Assembly: GCF_016798325.1 (NCBI RefSeq)
Contig: NZ_JAERVO010000003.1
Location: forward strand, 643,608 to 707,607
Direction: 5' to 3'
Source: Marinobacter mangrovi
GTDB lineage: Bacteria; Pseudomonadota; Gammaproteobacteria; Pseudomonadales; Oleiphilaceae
Length of the DNA stretch: 64,000 nt
Of this stretch, positions 39,739 through 49,666 are shown piece by piece (the stretch's first letter is position 1; each line of letters starts with the position of its first letter). The notes beneath the pieces were generated by a model. It worked only from the letters and a program-made list of their open reading frames with translations. It did not search any database and had not been told where the DNA came from. Made by a program: the position numbers and the translations under genes.

Positions 39739-40950
39739 ATGGCGCAGAAAAACATCCTGCTGGGCGTGACAGGCGGTATTGCGGCGTACAAATCTGCCGA
39801 ACTGGTGCGGCTGCTGAAAAAGGCCGGACACGCGGTGCAGGTGGTCATGACGCACGGCGCCGAAGCGTTTATGACGCCGCTGACCTTCCAGGCCCTCAGC
39901 GGCGAGCCGGTGCGCATGTCGTTACTGGACCCCGAAGCAGAAGCCGGCATGGGCCATATCGAGCTGGCCAAGTGGGCCGATATGGTGATGGTGGCGCCTG
40001 CCTCCGCCGACTTCATGGCCCGTCTGGCCCAGGGCATGGCGGACGATCTGTTGACGACCGTCTGTTGTGCCACAACCGCGCCGATCATCCTGGCGCCTGC
40101 CATGAACCAGGCCATGTGGAGCAACGGCCGGACCCAGCGCAATGCCCGCTTGCTGGCGGACGATCCGCAGGTGGAGCTTTGGGGGCCGGATGCCGGTGAT
40201 CAGGCCTGTGGCGATGTGGGCCCCGGTCGCATGCTGGAGCCGGACGCCCTGGCCGGTCGCTTGCTGGACCGCCTGGATGGCCCGAAGCCCCTGGCCGGCA
40301 GGCGTGTGGTGATTACCGCCGGACCCACCCGGGAGCCGATTGACCCGGTGCGCTACATCACCAACCACAGCTCCGGCAAGATGGGTTATGCCCTGGCCAG
40401 CGCGGCCCGTGACGCAGGCGCCGAGGTGGTGCTGGTCAGCGGCCCGGTTACCCTCGACTGTCCGGCCGGCGTGCGCCGGGAATCGGTGATCACCGCCGAG
40501 GAAATGCTGAAGACCGCGGAAGCGGCTGTGACAGCCGGTTGCGATCTGTTCATCGCCACCGCCGCGGTTGCCGATTACCGGCCGGAAACCTGCGCCGGCG
40601 ACAAGATCAAGAAATCCCGCGACAGCATGAGTCTGTCCCTGGTGCGCAACCCGGACACCCTGGCGACCATTGCCGCCCGCGCCGACAAGCCCTTCACCGT
40701 CGGCTTTGCCGCCGAAACCCGCGATGTCGAGCATTACGCCCGAGACAAGATGGCGCGCAAGCATCTGGACATGATCGTCGCCAACGACGTCTCGCGCCCG
40801 GGTCTGGGTTTCAACAGCGACCACAACGCCGTCACCGTGTTCTGGGATACCGACAGCCGTACCTTCGAACCGGCCAGCAAGCAGGCCCTGGCACGGGACC
40901 TGCTCAGCCTGATCGCCCAACGCGCTTTTTCCACTGACTCCAATCTTTAA
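39739..40950 (+). CDS. coaBC: Bifunctional phosphopantothenoylcysteine decarboxylase/synthetase
   Basis: CoaBC performs two steps of CoA synthesis: joining cysteine to phosphopantothenate, then decarboxylation. The 403-residue protein has the flavin decarboxylase domain first ([16 protein letters not shown], catalytic-region [36 protein letters not shown]), then the synthetase domain ([35 protein letters not shown] and the metal/ligand loop [15 protein letters not shown]). GGGAGAGG lies directly before the ATG. With coaD and panP in the window, several CoA steps are close together, though not in one operon. Confidence 0.97.
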   Translation: MAQKNILLGVTGGIAAYKSAELVRLLKKAGHAVQVVMTHGAEAFMTPLTFQALSGEPVRMSLLDPEAEAGMGHIELAKWADMVMVAPASADFMARLAQGMADDLLTTVCCATTAPIILAPAMNQAMWSNGRTQRNARLLADDPQVELWGPDAGDQACGDVGPGRMLEPDALAGRLLDRLDGPKPLAGRRVVITAGPTREPIDPVRYITNHSSGKMGYALASAARDAGAEVVLVSGPVTLDCPAGVRRESVITAEEMLKTAEAAVTAGCDLFIATAAVADYRPETCAGDKIKKSRDSMSLSLVRNPDTLATIAARADKPFTVGFAAETRDVEHYARDKMARKHLDMIVANDVSRPGLGFNSDHNAVTVFWDTDSRTFEPASKQALARDLLSLIAQRAFSTDSNL

Positions 40951-40975
40951 CGAATGACAGATTAAGGTGTACTGC

Positions 40976-41437
40976 ATGACCCGACAGACCTTCCAGGTTC
41001 GCATCCTCGACGAACGCATCGGCCGCGACATCCCGATGCCCACCTACGCCACCGAAGGCTCTGCCGGCCTGGATCTGCGGGCCTGCCTGGACGATCCGCT
41101 GACCCTTGAGCCGGGCGACACGACGCTGCTGAAGACCGGCCTGGCGCTGCACATCGGTGATCCGTCCCTGGCGGCGATGATCCTGCCGCGCTCTGGATTG
41201 GGGCACAAACACGGCATCGTACTGGGTAACCTCGTGGGGCTGATCGATTCCGATTACCAGGGCGAACTGATGGTCTCCTGCTGGAACCGTGGCCAGACCT
41301 CCTTCACCATCGAACCCGGCGAGCGGGTGGCCCAGTTGGTGCTGGTGCCGGTGGTCCAGGGCGACTTCGAAATCGTGGACGATTTTGATGCCAGCCATCG
41401 CGGGGACGGTGGATTCGGGTCGACCGGAACGGCATAG
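40976..41437 (+). CDS. dut: dUTP diphosphatase
   Basis: Dut hydrolyses dUTP to dUMP, keeping uracil out of DNA and supplying thymidylate synthesis. The 153-residue protein has the five trimeric dUTPase motifs: [50 protein letters not shown] and the C-terminal arm [10 protein letters not shown]. An AAGG stretch precedes the ATG. The gene lies 25 bases after coaBC and 80 before algC on the same strand, as in Pseudomonas. Confidence 0.97.
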   Translation: MTRQTFQVRILDERIGRDIPMPTYATEGSAGLDLRACLDDPLTLEPGDTTLLKTGLALHIGDPSLAAMILPRSGLGHKHGIVLGNLVGLIDSDYQGELMVSCWNRGQTSFTIEPGERVAQLVLVPVVQGDFEIVDDFDASHRGDGGFGSTGTA

Positions 41438-41517
41438 AAGGTGCGGTTGCCGAAGCAGGTGGCGACCAGCGATCTATACTGGCTACATCAGGATTCAAGA
41501 AGAACAATGGGATAACT

Positions 41518-44160
41518 ATGAAGCTTGGCAAAAAGAAGACAGCAGACGCCGAGAACGAGGCAGCGCAGCCAAAAGGAAAAAGCAAGAAAGACAAGGCCCC
41601 CAAAGCAGGTAAGGGGCCCAGTCTGAAGGGGCTGGCGAGCGTCGCCGGCCAGCAGGCGGCCATCGTCCTGCTGGCGGGGATTGCCGCCGCTGCACTCCTG
41701 TATTATCTGGTCCTCATGCCGGCCCAGTCGGAGCGCCACACGCTGCGCGCCGAACACGCGGCCGACATCGCCAAGACGCGCATCGACCAGCGCTTGGCCC
41801 TGCTGGAACAGGTGGTCATGGGCTACTCGCGCCAGGGGCATGTGCGCCAGGCACTGGAAGGAAACGCTGATAGGTCGCAGGTGCTGGGGGATCTGAAGCA
41901 GATGCTGCCCGGAACCCAGGCGGCGTTCCTGTTTCCTTACGGCGAGATCAACCGTCAGCCCGGTCAGGGCTTCGAGTTGAGCTTCGTCAACCTGGATCTG
42001 GCCAAGCAGGCGGAATCCGGGCGCAAGGTGCATCCCGATGCCTTCCCACGGGACGGCAAGTGGTATATCCAGTTTGCCGCGCCGGTCACCGATCCCGGCA
42101 GCCAGGCGGTCAAGGGCACCCTGCTGGTGGTGTTCGATCCGTCTGTCATTACACCGACGCTGGCTGCGAGCGATGCCGAACTGGGAGGCCAACTGGCGCT
42201 GGTCCAGAGCGTCTCCGGCAGCAGCAAGACGGTGGCCGCCAGTGGCAGTGGCGGCGGACAGGCGATCAGCCGCACCTTGTCCTCTCCCAACTGGTCAGTG
42301 GAATTCAAGCCCCAGCGCGACCTGAATCCGCTGGTGGATCCGATCCTGTCGCTGATCGTGGTGGTGGTGCCGTCCGTGATTGCCATGATCCTGGTGTGGG
42401 TGCTGCTGGGGCAGGCCCGTTCCGATCTGCGGCGTGATGCGGCCGGCCTGATCCAGTGGGCCCACAAGGCCTTCGCCGGCGAGCGAATCAAGGCGCCGAC
42501 CTATAAGTGGGATCTGGTGGCCTCGATCGGTGAAGTGCTGGGCCGTCTGGCGCAGGCGGTGGACAAGCGGATTGCCAAGGCCGAGGACTCCGCCAAACAG
42601 GCGGCACGTAAATCCGCGCCGGCGTCGGGACCGGCCGCCAAGGCCAAGGGCAGCGATGAGCCGCTGTTCGAGGAAAACGACATGCTCGACATCGACATGC
42701 TCGACAGCGACGAGGACGTTCTCGGCCTGGGCGGCGGCAGCGACGGCGAGGATCCGTTTGCGGTGGAGGAGACTCCGGCGGTCTCGGTCGAGATTTCGCC
42801 CTCCATTTTCCGCGCCTATGACATCCGCGGCATCGTTGGTGAAACCCTCGACGGCCAGGTGGTGCATGAAATTGGCCGGGCTATCGGCAGCGAGGCGCAG
42901 AGCCGCCAGGTGACCGACATCTGCATCGGCTACGACGGCCGCCATTCCAGCCCGGAGCTGGCGGATGCGCTGGCCCGCGGCATCATGAGCACCGGCTGTA
43001 ACGTGATCAATATCGGCGCCGTGCCGACCCCGGTGCTGTATTTCGCCACCCACGAGCTGGGTACCGGTTCCGGCGTGATGGTGACCGGCAGCCACAACCC
43101 GGCCAACTACAACGGCCTGAAGATGATGCTGGCGCAGGACACCCTGTCCGGCGACGACATCCAGAAGCTGTTTACCCGCATCCAGACCGGCGACCTGGTC
43201 CAGGGTCAGGGCCAGTATTCCGAGCAGGACGTACGCCGACCTTACCTGGATCGCATCGTCGGTGATATTGCCGTGGCAGCACCGTTGCGGGTGGTGCTGG
43301 ACGCCGGCAACGGCATCGCCGGGGAACTGGCGCCGATCCTGGTGGAAGAGCTGGGTTGTGACGTCATTCCGATGTTCTGCGAAGTGGACGGCAACTTCCC
43401 CAATCACCATCCGGATCCAGGCAAGCCCGAGAACCTGCAAAGCCTGATCGAGAAAGTGACGTCCGAGAAGGCGGATATCGGTCTGGCCTTTGACGGCGAT
43501 GGCGATCGTCTTGGCGTGGTGACCAACACCGGCAAGGTGATCTGGCCGGATCGCCTGCTGATGCTGTTTGCCCGGGACGTGGTCTCGCGCAACCCCGGCT
43601 CGGACATCCTCTACGACGTGAAATGCACGCGCCGGCTGGCTTCGGTGATCAACGAAGCGGGCGGCCGGCCGATCATGTGGAAAACCGGCCACTCCCTGAT
43701 GAAAGCCAAGATGAAAGAGACCGGTGCCCTGCTGGCCGGGGAAATGTCCGGTCATATCTTTTTCAAGGAGCGCTGGCTGGGCTTTGACGACGGCCTCTAT
43801 GCAGCGGCCCGGCTGCTGGAAATCCTGGGCGTGGAAGATCGGGACAGCGATGACGTCTTTGCCGAATTCCCCGAGGACATCAGCACGCCGGAACTGAACG
43901 TCACCGTCACCGACGAGAACAAGTTCGCCATTGTGGACAAGCTCAGCGCCGAGGGGGATTTCGGCGACGGCAGCGTGTCCAACATCGACGGTGTACGGGT
44001 CGATTACCCGGATGGCTGGGGCCTGTGCCGGGCCTCCAACACCACTCCGGTACTGGTGCTGCGCTTCGAAGCAGAGTCGGACGAGGCGCTGGAGCGCATC
44101 AAGACCGTTTTCCGCGAGCAGTTGCTGAAGGTCGCGCCGGACGTGGTTCCCGAGTTCTGA
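41518..44160 (+). CDS. algC: Membrane-anchored phosphomannomutase/phosphoglucomutase (AlgC)
   Basis: AlgC interconverts hexose 1- and 6-phosphates for alginate, lipopolysaccharide or other polysaccharides. The 880-residue protein has a catalytic core of about 455 residues at the C-terminus, starting near residue 428 (PSIFRAYDIRGI). Active Ser525 lies in TGSHNPANYNG, the metal loop DGDGDR at 659-664, the sugar loop GEMSGH near 742 and the phosphate loop RASNTTP near 838. The N-terminus adds a Lys-rich segment, a membrane helix (about 44-67), a periplasmic region (about 70-270) and a second helix (about 277-299), then a linker with Asp/Glu-rich repeats. Long forms like this are annotated in Pseudomonas and Marinobacter relatives. 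Confidence 0.92.
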   Translation: MKLGKKKTADAENEAAQPKGKSKKDKAPKAGKGPSLKGLASVAGQQAAIVLLAGIAAAALLYYLVLMPAQSERHTLRAEHAADIAKTRIDQRLALLEQVVMGYSRQGHVRQALEGNADRSQVLGDLKQMLPGTQAAFLFPYGEINRQPGQGFELSFVNLDLAKQAESGRKVHPDAFPRDGKWYIQFAAPVTDPGSQAVKGTLLVVFDPSVITPTLAASDAELGGQLALVQSVSGSSKTVAASGSGGGQAISRTLSSPNWSVEFKPQRDLNPLVDPILSLIVVVVPSVIAMILVWVLLGQARSDLRRDAAGLIQWAHKAFAGERIKAPTYKWDLVASIGEVLGRLAQAVDKRIAKAEDSAKQAARKSAPASGPAAKAKGSDEPLFEENDMLDIDMLDSDEDVLGLGGGSDGEDPFAVEETPAVSVEISPSIFRAYDIRGIVGETLDGQVVHEIGRAIGSEAQSRQVTDICIGYDGRHSSPELADALARGIMSTGCNVINIGAVPTPVLYFATHELGTGSGVMVTGSHNPANYNGLKMMLAQDTLSGDDIQKLFTRIQTGDLVQGQGQYSEQDVRRPYLDRIVGDIAVAAPLRVVLDAGNGIAGELAPILVEELGCDVIPMFCEVDGNFPNHHPDPGKPENLQSLIEKVTSEKADIGLAFDGDGDRLGVVTNTGKVIWPDRLLMLFARDVVSRNPGSDILYDVKCTRRLASVINEAGGRPIMWKTGHSLMKAKMKETGALLAGEMSGHIFFKERWLGFDDGLYAAARLLEILGVEDRDSDDVFAEFPEDISTPELNVTVTDENKFAIVDKLSAEGDFGDGSVSNIDGVRVDYPDGWGLCRASNTTPVLVLRFEAESDEALERIKTVFREQLLKVAPDVVPEF

Positions 44161-44167
44161 CCGCGTA

Positions 44168-44205
44168 CCCGGCTGCGGACCATTGCGTCGCCGCAGCCGG
44201 GGTTT
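44168..44205 (+). terminator. Hairpin after algC, possible weak terminator
   Basis: An 11-base perfect stem (CCCGGCTGCGG 44168-44178, CCGCAGCCGGG 44191-44201) with a 12-base loop lies just after the algC stop codon. Only three T follow, so termination may be partial, letting argB be read through. Confidence 0.6.
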
Positions 44206-44212
44206 ACAATAG

Positions 44213-45181
<969 letters not shown>

Positions 45182-45189
45182 TCGGTCGG

Positions 45190-45627
45190 CTATTCATCGG
45201 ACCAGTCGCCCTGGGCAAACTGGTGCGCGTAGCGCTCGATCCATTCCCGCGCGGCCTGGTCAATGCTCAGGTCGCGGCCCTCCCGGGCCAGCATGTCCCG
45301 GCGGTACTGTTCAATCTGGCAGATCTGCTCGACCATCCGGACCTGATAGGCATCGCCGGGACTGTAGAAGGCGATGCCGACTTCGAAGCCGCCGTCCTTG
45401 GGTTCGCACCAGACCACCTGGCCGCGGACTTCCAATGGGTTGGGGCAGCAGCGAATCACCAGGTCCACATCCTGGCCGGGGGAGTAGGGCACGGCGCAGG
45501 AAAACGACAGGCCGCCCCGGCTGAGATTGCGGATCGCCCCGGCACAGACCGTCTGACTGGCGGGCGACACCTCCAGGGGAATGTCGGCCGGGTGCCGGAT
45601 ATAGGCGCGTTCGTGGTTGTGTGTCAT
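45190..45627 (-). CDS. PilZ-domain cyclic-di-GMP receptor
   Basis: The 145-residue protein is a single PilZ domain followed by a helical tail. Both ligand motifs are present: RAYIR at residues 7-11 (RxxxR) and NLSRGG at 34-39 (N/DxSxxG). It should bind cyclic-di-GMP. The C-terminal helix (about 105-145, REWIERYAHQFAQGD) may contact a partner. The ATG at 45627 places RxxxR near the N-terminus, as is usual; the open frame extends 32 residues upstream. It converges on argB with 8 bases between stop codons and is divergent from the unknown envelope gene. Confidence 0.88.
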   Translation of the reverse strand: MTHNHERAYIRHPADIPLEVSPASQTVCAGAIRNLSRGGLSFSCAVPYSPGQDVDLVIRCCPNPLEVRGQVVWCEPKDGGFEVGIAFYSPGDAYQVRMVEQICQIEQYRRDMLAREGRDLSIDQAAREWIERYAHQFAQGDWSDE

Positions 45628-45787
45628 GGACGGCGTCCCGCCTGCAGTGGTGTCTGGTTGGCAAACCGGGCAGTGGCCTGACGAGGCGCCGGCCCCCGGT
45701 TTTTTGCGCGATGTCCTTGCCAAAGTATAGGACCTGCGACAGTCTGATGTCCTGTGTGTTCCTGGTTAGGCCCAAAGAGTCGTTGGC

Positions 45788-47167
45788 ATGAAAAAGCTGT
45801 TGTTGTCCCTGGTTTGTCTTCTTCTATTGGCGTATATCGGCTTCAAGGGAGCGGCCTGGTACCAGGTGCACAGCCTGCTGGAACAGGCCCATGATGCGCT
45901 TGAGAAGCAGGGCGTACTCAAGTGGGGCCGGATTGGCTCAAGCCTGTCGGGCCACATCTCGGTCTATGACCTGGAATATCAACCCTTCCTGTTGAATCAG
46001 CCGCTGCGGGCGACCCGCGTGACCTTTTCGGCGGATGCCGTGCCGGAGCTGATGGATGCCCTCGGCGGAGGTCCGCTGCCCGGCCACTGGACCCTGCGCG
46101 CCGAAAACCTGCACCTGCAGCTGGCGTCTCCCCTGATCCGCGACTGGGCCGGCCCGGGCAATGCGGCCATCAACGCCGGTCTGATCAACATCCCCTGCGG
46201 AACCGGCGCATTGGGCCTGTCCACCCTGATGTCGATGGGGGTGAGCCAGGTGGCCGGCGATCTCAGGATTGAACAGGACAACATGCTGGACGACACCGGT
46301 GGCCTGAAGATCGATCTCCAGGCGGGCAAACTGGGCAGCGTCGAAATCCGGCTGCCGGGATTACGCCTGGACCGTACGCTGGACGAAGACGGCAACCTGC
46401 CGGGCTACAGTGGCCCGGTGGATGTGGAATTGCGCGACGGCGGATTTATGCGCCGCCTTGCCGCCTATTGCGCCCGGGCCGTGGATGTGGGGCCGGAAGA
46501 CTGGGCCGAACAGGCCACGCGGGTGTTCAGTGAGCAGCTGCAGGTCACCGGGTACCAGCCCAGCGACCAGCTGCGGGCCCTCTACAAGGTCTGGTTGCGT
46601 GATGGCGGTGAGCTCAAGGCGACACTGGCCGCCGGTGAACCGCTGCTGGGTCTGCCCGAGCGCAACCGGCCTGCCGGCGACGGGGCGGTCGATCCGACGT
46701 TGGGCAGCTTTGATGTGTTTTACAACGGCGCCCGGGTGCCCGATCTGTTTGTCCGCTATTTGCAGCGTCCTCAGGCCCAGCCGGCGGTGCTCCCCCAGTC
46801 CGGGCGTTCCGACAACGAGGCCGCGACCGACGGCCCGGCGTTCCGACCGGCCGATCCCAGGCAAGCGGTGCGCTGGCCGGACCGGCGCGTACGGGTGACC
46901 CTGAAAAGCGGTCGCGTGGTGGACGGTCGCCTGTCCAAAGTGACCGATAAACGGCTTGAGGTCACGCGCACCGTGGATGGCGGCGAGGTTGCCTATCCAC
47001 TGGCCCGATCAGCCATTACACTGTTCGAAGTATGGCGTCGTACGGGCGATGTCGGCATCGAGCCGGCGCCCGAGACCGAGGCGGCGTCCCCGCTCCAGGC
47101 GGCGATGCCAACGACCACCGATGATGCCGGGACCGAGCCCCATGACAGTGAGCAGCACCAGCCGTAA
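45788..47167 (+). CDS. Unknown envelope protein with N-terminal membrane anchor and Sm-like C-terminal domain
   Basis: The 459-residue protein has a hydrophobic N-terminal segment (residues 3-19, MKKLLLSLVCLLLLAYIGF), so it is exported or anchored. Most of the protein is rich in Leu, Gly and Asp, without catalytic motifs, and resembles beta-rich DUF945/AsmA-like envelope proteins. Near residues 366-418 the sequence RVRVTLKSGRVVDGRL followed by AYPLARSAITLFEVW looks like a small Sm/SH3-type barrel, and the end is acidic and disordered. It runs into argE with a 26-base overlap, so the two are cotranscribed. I recognise no named family. Confidence 0.75.
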   Translation: MKKLLLSLVCLLLLAYIGFKGAAWYQVHSLLEQAHDALEKQGVLKWGRIGSSLSGHISVYDLEYQPFLLNQPLRATRVTFSADAVPELMDALGGGPLPGHWTLRAENLHLQLASPLIRDWAGPGNAAINAGLINIPCGTGALGLSTLMSMGVSQVAGDLRIEQDNMLDDTGGLKIDLQAGKLGSVEIRLPGLRLDRTLDEDGNLPGYSGPVDVELRDGGFMRRLAAYCARAVDVGPEDWAEQATRVFSEQLQVTGYQPSDQLRALYKVWLRDGGELKATLAAGEPLLGLPERNRPAGDGAVDPTLGSFDVFYNGARVPDLFVRYLQRPQAQPAVLPQSGRSDNEAATDGPAFRPADPRQAVRWPDRRVRVTLKSGRVVDGRLSKVTDKRLEVTRTVDGGEVAYPLARSAITLFEVWRRTGDVGIEPAPETEAASPLQAAMPTTTDDAGTEPHDSEQHQP

Positions 47168-48326
47168 CGCCAATATGCCGGGCATCCAGGAGATGCTGGA
47201 GCGCCTGATCTCGATCCCCTCAATCAGCAGCGCCTCGCCGGAATGGGATCACAGCAACGAAGCCGTGGTGAATACCCTGGCCGAGTGGCTGGAGCCGCTG
47301 GGTTTTGCGGTCGAGATCATGCCGGTGCCGGGCATGCCCGGTAAGTTCAACCTGATCGCCACACTCGGCAGTGGTCCGGGCGGACTGGTCTTGTCGGGCC
47401 ACACCGATACCGTCCCGTTTGATGACCAACGCTGGCAGAGTGATCCGTTTAAACTGACCGAGCGGGATGACCGCTGGTACGGTCTGGGCACCTGCGACAT
47501 GAAGGGCTTCTTCGCGCTGGTGATTGATGCCGTGCGAAAGATGGCCGACCAGCCCTTGCGCCAACCCCTGATTGTGCTGGCCACCGCCGACGAGGAAAGT
47601 TCCATGAACGGCGCCCGGGCGCTGGCGGAGGCCGGTCGGCCCAAGGGGCGATACGCGGTCATCGGCGAGCCCACGGGATTGAAACCGGTGCGCATGCACA
47701 AAGGCATCATGATGGAACGGCTGGTGTTCGAAGGGCAGTCCGGCCACTCCTCGGATCCCTCGCTGGGCCGCAACGCGATGGAAGGCATGCACGCCGCCAT
47801 CAGTCAATTGCTGGCGCTGCGTAGCGATTGGCAGGCCCGCTACCAGAACCCCAACTTCAAGGTGCAAGTGCCCACCCTGAATCTGGGCTGTATCCATGGC
47901 GGCGATAATCCAAACCGGATTTGCGCCAACTGTGAACTGCATTTCGATCTGCGGCCACTGCCGGGGATGGATATGGATACCCTGCGCCAGGCCATCCTGG
48001 ATCAGGTCGAACCAGAGGCTCGCAGCCGCGAGCTGGGCCTGCGCTTCGAGCCCTTGTTCGATGGCGTGCCGCCGTTCGAGACCTCGGCGGACGCCGAACT
48101 GGTGAAGGTCTGTGAACGGCTGACCGGCCACACCGCTGAAGCGGTGGCGTTTGCCACCGAAGCGCCGTGGCTGCAGAAGCTGGGTATGGAAACGCTGGTG
48201 ATGGGACCGGGACACATCGACCAGGCGCACCAGCCCGATGAATACCTGGACCTCTCGCAGGTAAAGCCGGCCGTGAATATCCTCAGCCGACTGATCCAGC
48301 ATTTCTGTCTGGACGACCACCAATAA
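47142..48326 (+). CDS. argE: Acetylornithine deacetylase
   Basis: ArgE removes acetyl from N-acetylornithine to give ornithine; it is an M20 zinc enzyme. The 394-residue protein has the metal motifs SGHTDTVPF (His, Asp), LGTCDMKGFFAL (bridging Asp), ATADEESSMNG (catalytic Glu pair) and GEPTGL, and the C-terminal His in GPGHIDQAHQPDEYL. The ATG at 47142 overlaps the upstream gene by 26 bases; an ATG at 47175 would give 383 residues and no overlap, and neither has a strong ribosome site. argA follows after 32 bases. Confidence 0.93.
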   Translation: MTVSSTSRNANMPGIQEMLERLISIPSISSASPEWDHSNEAVVNTLAEWLEPLGFAVEIMPVPGMPGKFNLIATLGSGPGGLVLSGHTDTVPFDDQRWQSDPFKLTERDDRWYGLGTCDMKGFFALVIDAVRKMADQPLRQPLIVLATADEESSMNGARALAEAGRPKGRYAVIGEPTGLKPVRMHKGIMMERLVFEGQSGHSSDPSLGRNAMEGMHAAISQLLALRSDWQARYQNPNFKVQVPTLNLGCIHGGDNPNRICANCELHFDLRPLPGMDMDTLRQAILDQVEPEARSRELGLRFEPLFDGVPPFETSADAELVKVCERLTGHTAEAVAFATEAPWLQKLGMETLVMGPGHIDQAHQPDEYLDLSQVKPAVNILSRLIQHFCLDDHQ

Positions 48327-48358
48327 CCCGATCATGAACCCCAAGGGAGACAACGCGT

Positions 48359-49666
48359 TTGAAATCGAATGACTGGCTGCACGGATTCCGCCATTCATCC
48401 CCCTACATCAATGCCCATCGGGGGCGAACCGTTGTCCTGACCCTGGGCGGGGAGGCGCTCGCCCACGAGAACCTGATCAACATCATCCACGACATCACCC
48501 TGCTGAGCAGTCTGGGCGTCAAGCTGGTGGTGACCTTTGGCGCCCGCCCGCAGATCCAGCAGCGCTTCGACCAGGCCGGCCTGGACTCCCGTTTCCACGA
48601 TGGCCTGCGGGTGACCCCGGAAGATCAGTTGCCGCTGGTGATGGAAGCGGTCGGCGCCCTGCGTGCGCATCTGGAAAGCCGGCTGTCCATGGGGCTGATC
48701 AACTCGCCCATGCACGGGGCCCGCATCCGCGTGAGCAGTGGCAACCTGATCACGGCGCGGCCGGTGGGCGTGCTCAACGGCGTGGACTTCGGCTATACCG
48801 GCCGGGTGCGGCGGGTCGATGTGGAAGGCATTGAAACCCTGCTGCGGCTGGGCCATATCGTGCTGTTGCCGCCGCTGGGGTATTCACCCACCGGCGATAT
48901 TTTCAACCTGTCCTACGAGGACGTGGCCAGCCAGGTGGCCTCGGCCCTGAAAGCCGAGAAGCTGATCATCTTCACCGGTGAGGACGGCGTGCTCGACGAG
49001 TCCGGCCAGCTGATTCGCGAACTGACCGTGCGCCAGGCCCGGGAACGGCTGGCGGACGGCGATCTGGAAGGTCATGCCGCGGACCTGTTGCGGGCCGCCT
49101 GTGAGGCCTGCGTGCGCGGTGTGCGGCGCAGCCAGATCATCAGTTACACCCGCGATGGCGCCGTACTGCAGGAACTGTTCACCCGGGACGGTTCCGGCAC
49201 ACTGGTCAGCGACGACAACTACGAGCAGATCCGCAGTGCCCGGGTGGAAGACATCGGCGGCATTCTCGAGTTAATCCAGCCGCTGGAAGAGCAGGGTATC
49301 CTGGTGCGGCGCTCACGGGAGCTGCTGGAGACCGAAGTGGACCGTTACACGGTGGTGGAACGGGACGGCACCATCGTCGGCTGCGCGGCGCTCTACGAGT
49401 ATCCGGCGGAGAAGTCGGGCGAGCTGTCCTGCTTTGCCGTCGATCCGTCCTACCGCCGGGCCGGCCGGGGTGACGACATTCTCGCCGTGGTCGAGCGCAA
49501 TGCGCGCAGCCGGGGCCTGGAGCGTCTGTTCGTGCTCACCACGCAGACCGAACACTGGTTCCGTGAGCGTGGTTTCGAATCCACCAGCGTGCAATCGCTG
49601 CCAGGGCCCAAGCTGGCCAGCTACAACACCCAGCGTAACTCCAAGGTGTTCGTCAAACGGCTCTAG
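48359..49666 (+). CDS. argA: Amino-acid N-acetyltransferase (N-acetylglutamate synthase)
   Basis: ArgA makes N-acetylglutamate, the first arginine intermediate. The 435-residue protein has an amino-acid-kinase-like regulatory domain (about residues 1-290, TVVLTLGGEALAHENL, LVVTFGARPQIQQRF) and a GNAT acetyltransferase domain (about 295-435) with the acetyl-CoA loop DPSYRRAGRGDDIL. It begins at TTG, with AAGGGAGA about 9 bases upstream and no suitable ATG near. Arginine inhibition is usual for this two-domain form. It is in a run with argE. Its end overlaps the convergent aminopeptidase gene by 4 bases. Confidence 0.95.
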   Translation: MKSNDWLHGFRHSSPYINAHRGRTVVLTLGGEALAHENLINIIHDITLLSSLGVKLVVTFGARPQIQQRFDQAGLDSRFHDGLRVTPEDQLPLVMEAVGALRAHLESRLSMGLINSPMHGARIRVSSGNLITARPVGVLNGVDFGYTGRVRRVDVEGIETLLRLGHIVLLPPLGYSPTGDIFNLSYEDVASQVASALKAEKLIIFTGEDGVLDESGQLIRELTVRQARERLADGDLEGHAADLLRAACEACVRGVRRSQIISYTRDGAVLQELFTRDGSGTLVSDDNYEQIRSARVEDIGGILELIQPLEEQGILVRRSRELLETEVDRYTVVERDGTIVGCAALYEYPAEKSGELSCFAVDPSYRRAGRGDDILAVVERNARSRGLERLFVLTTQTEHWFRERGFESTSVQSLPGPKLASYNTQRNSKVFVKRL

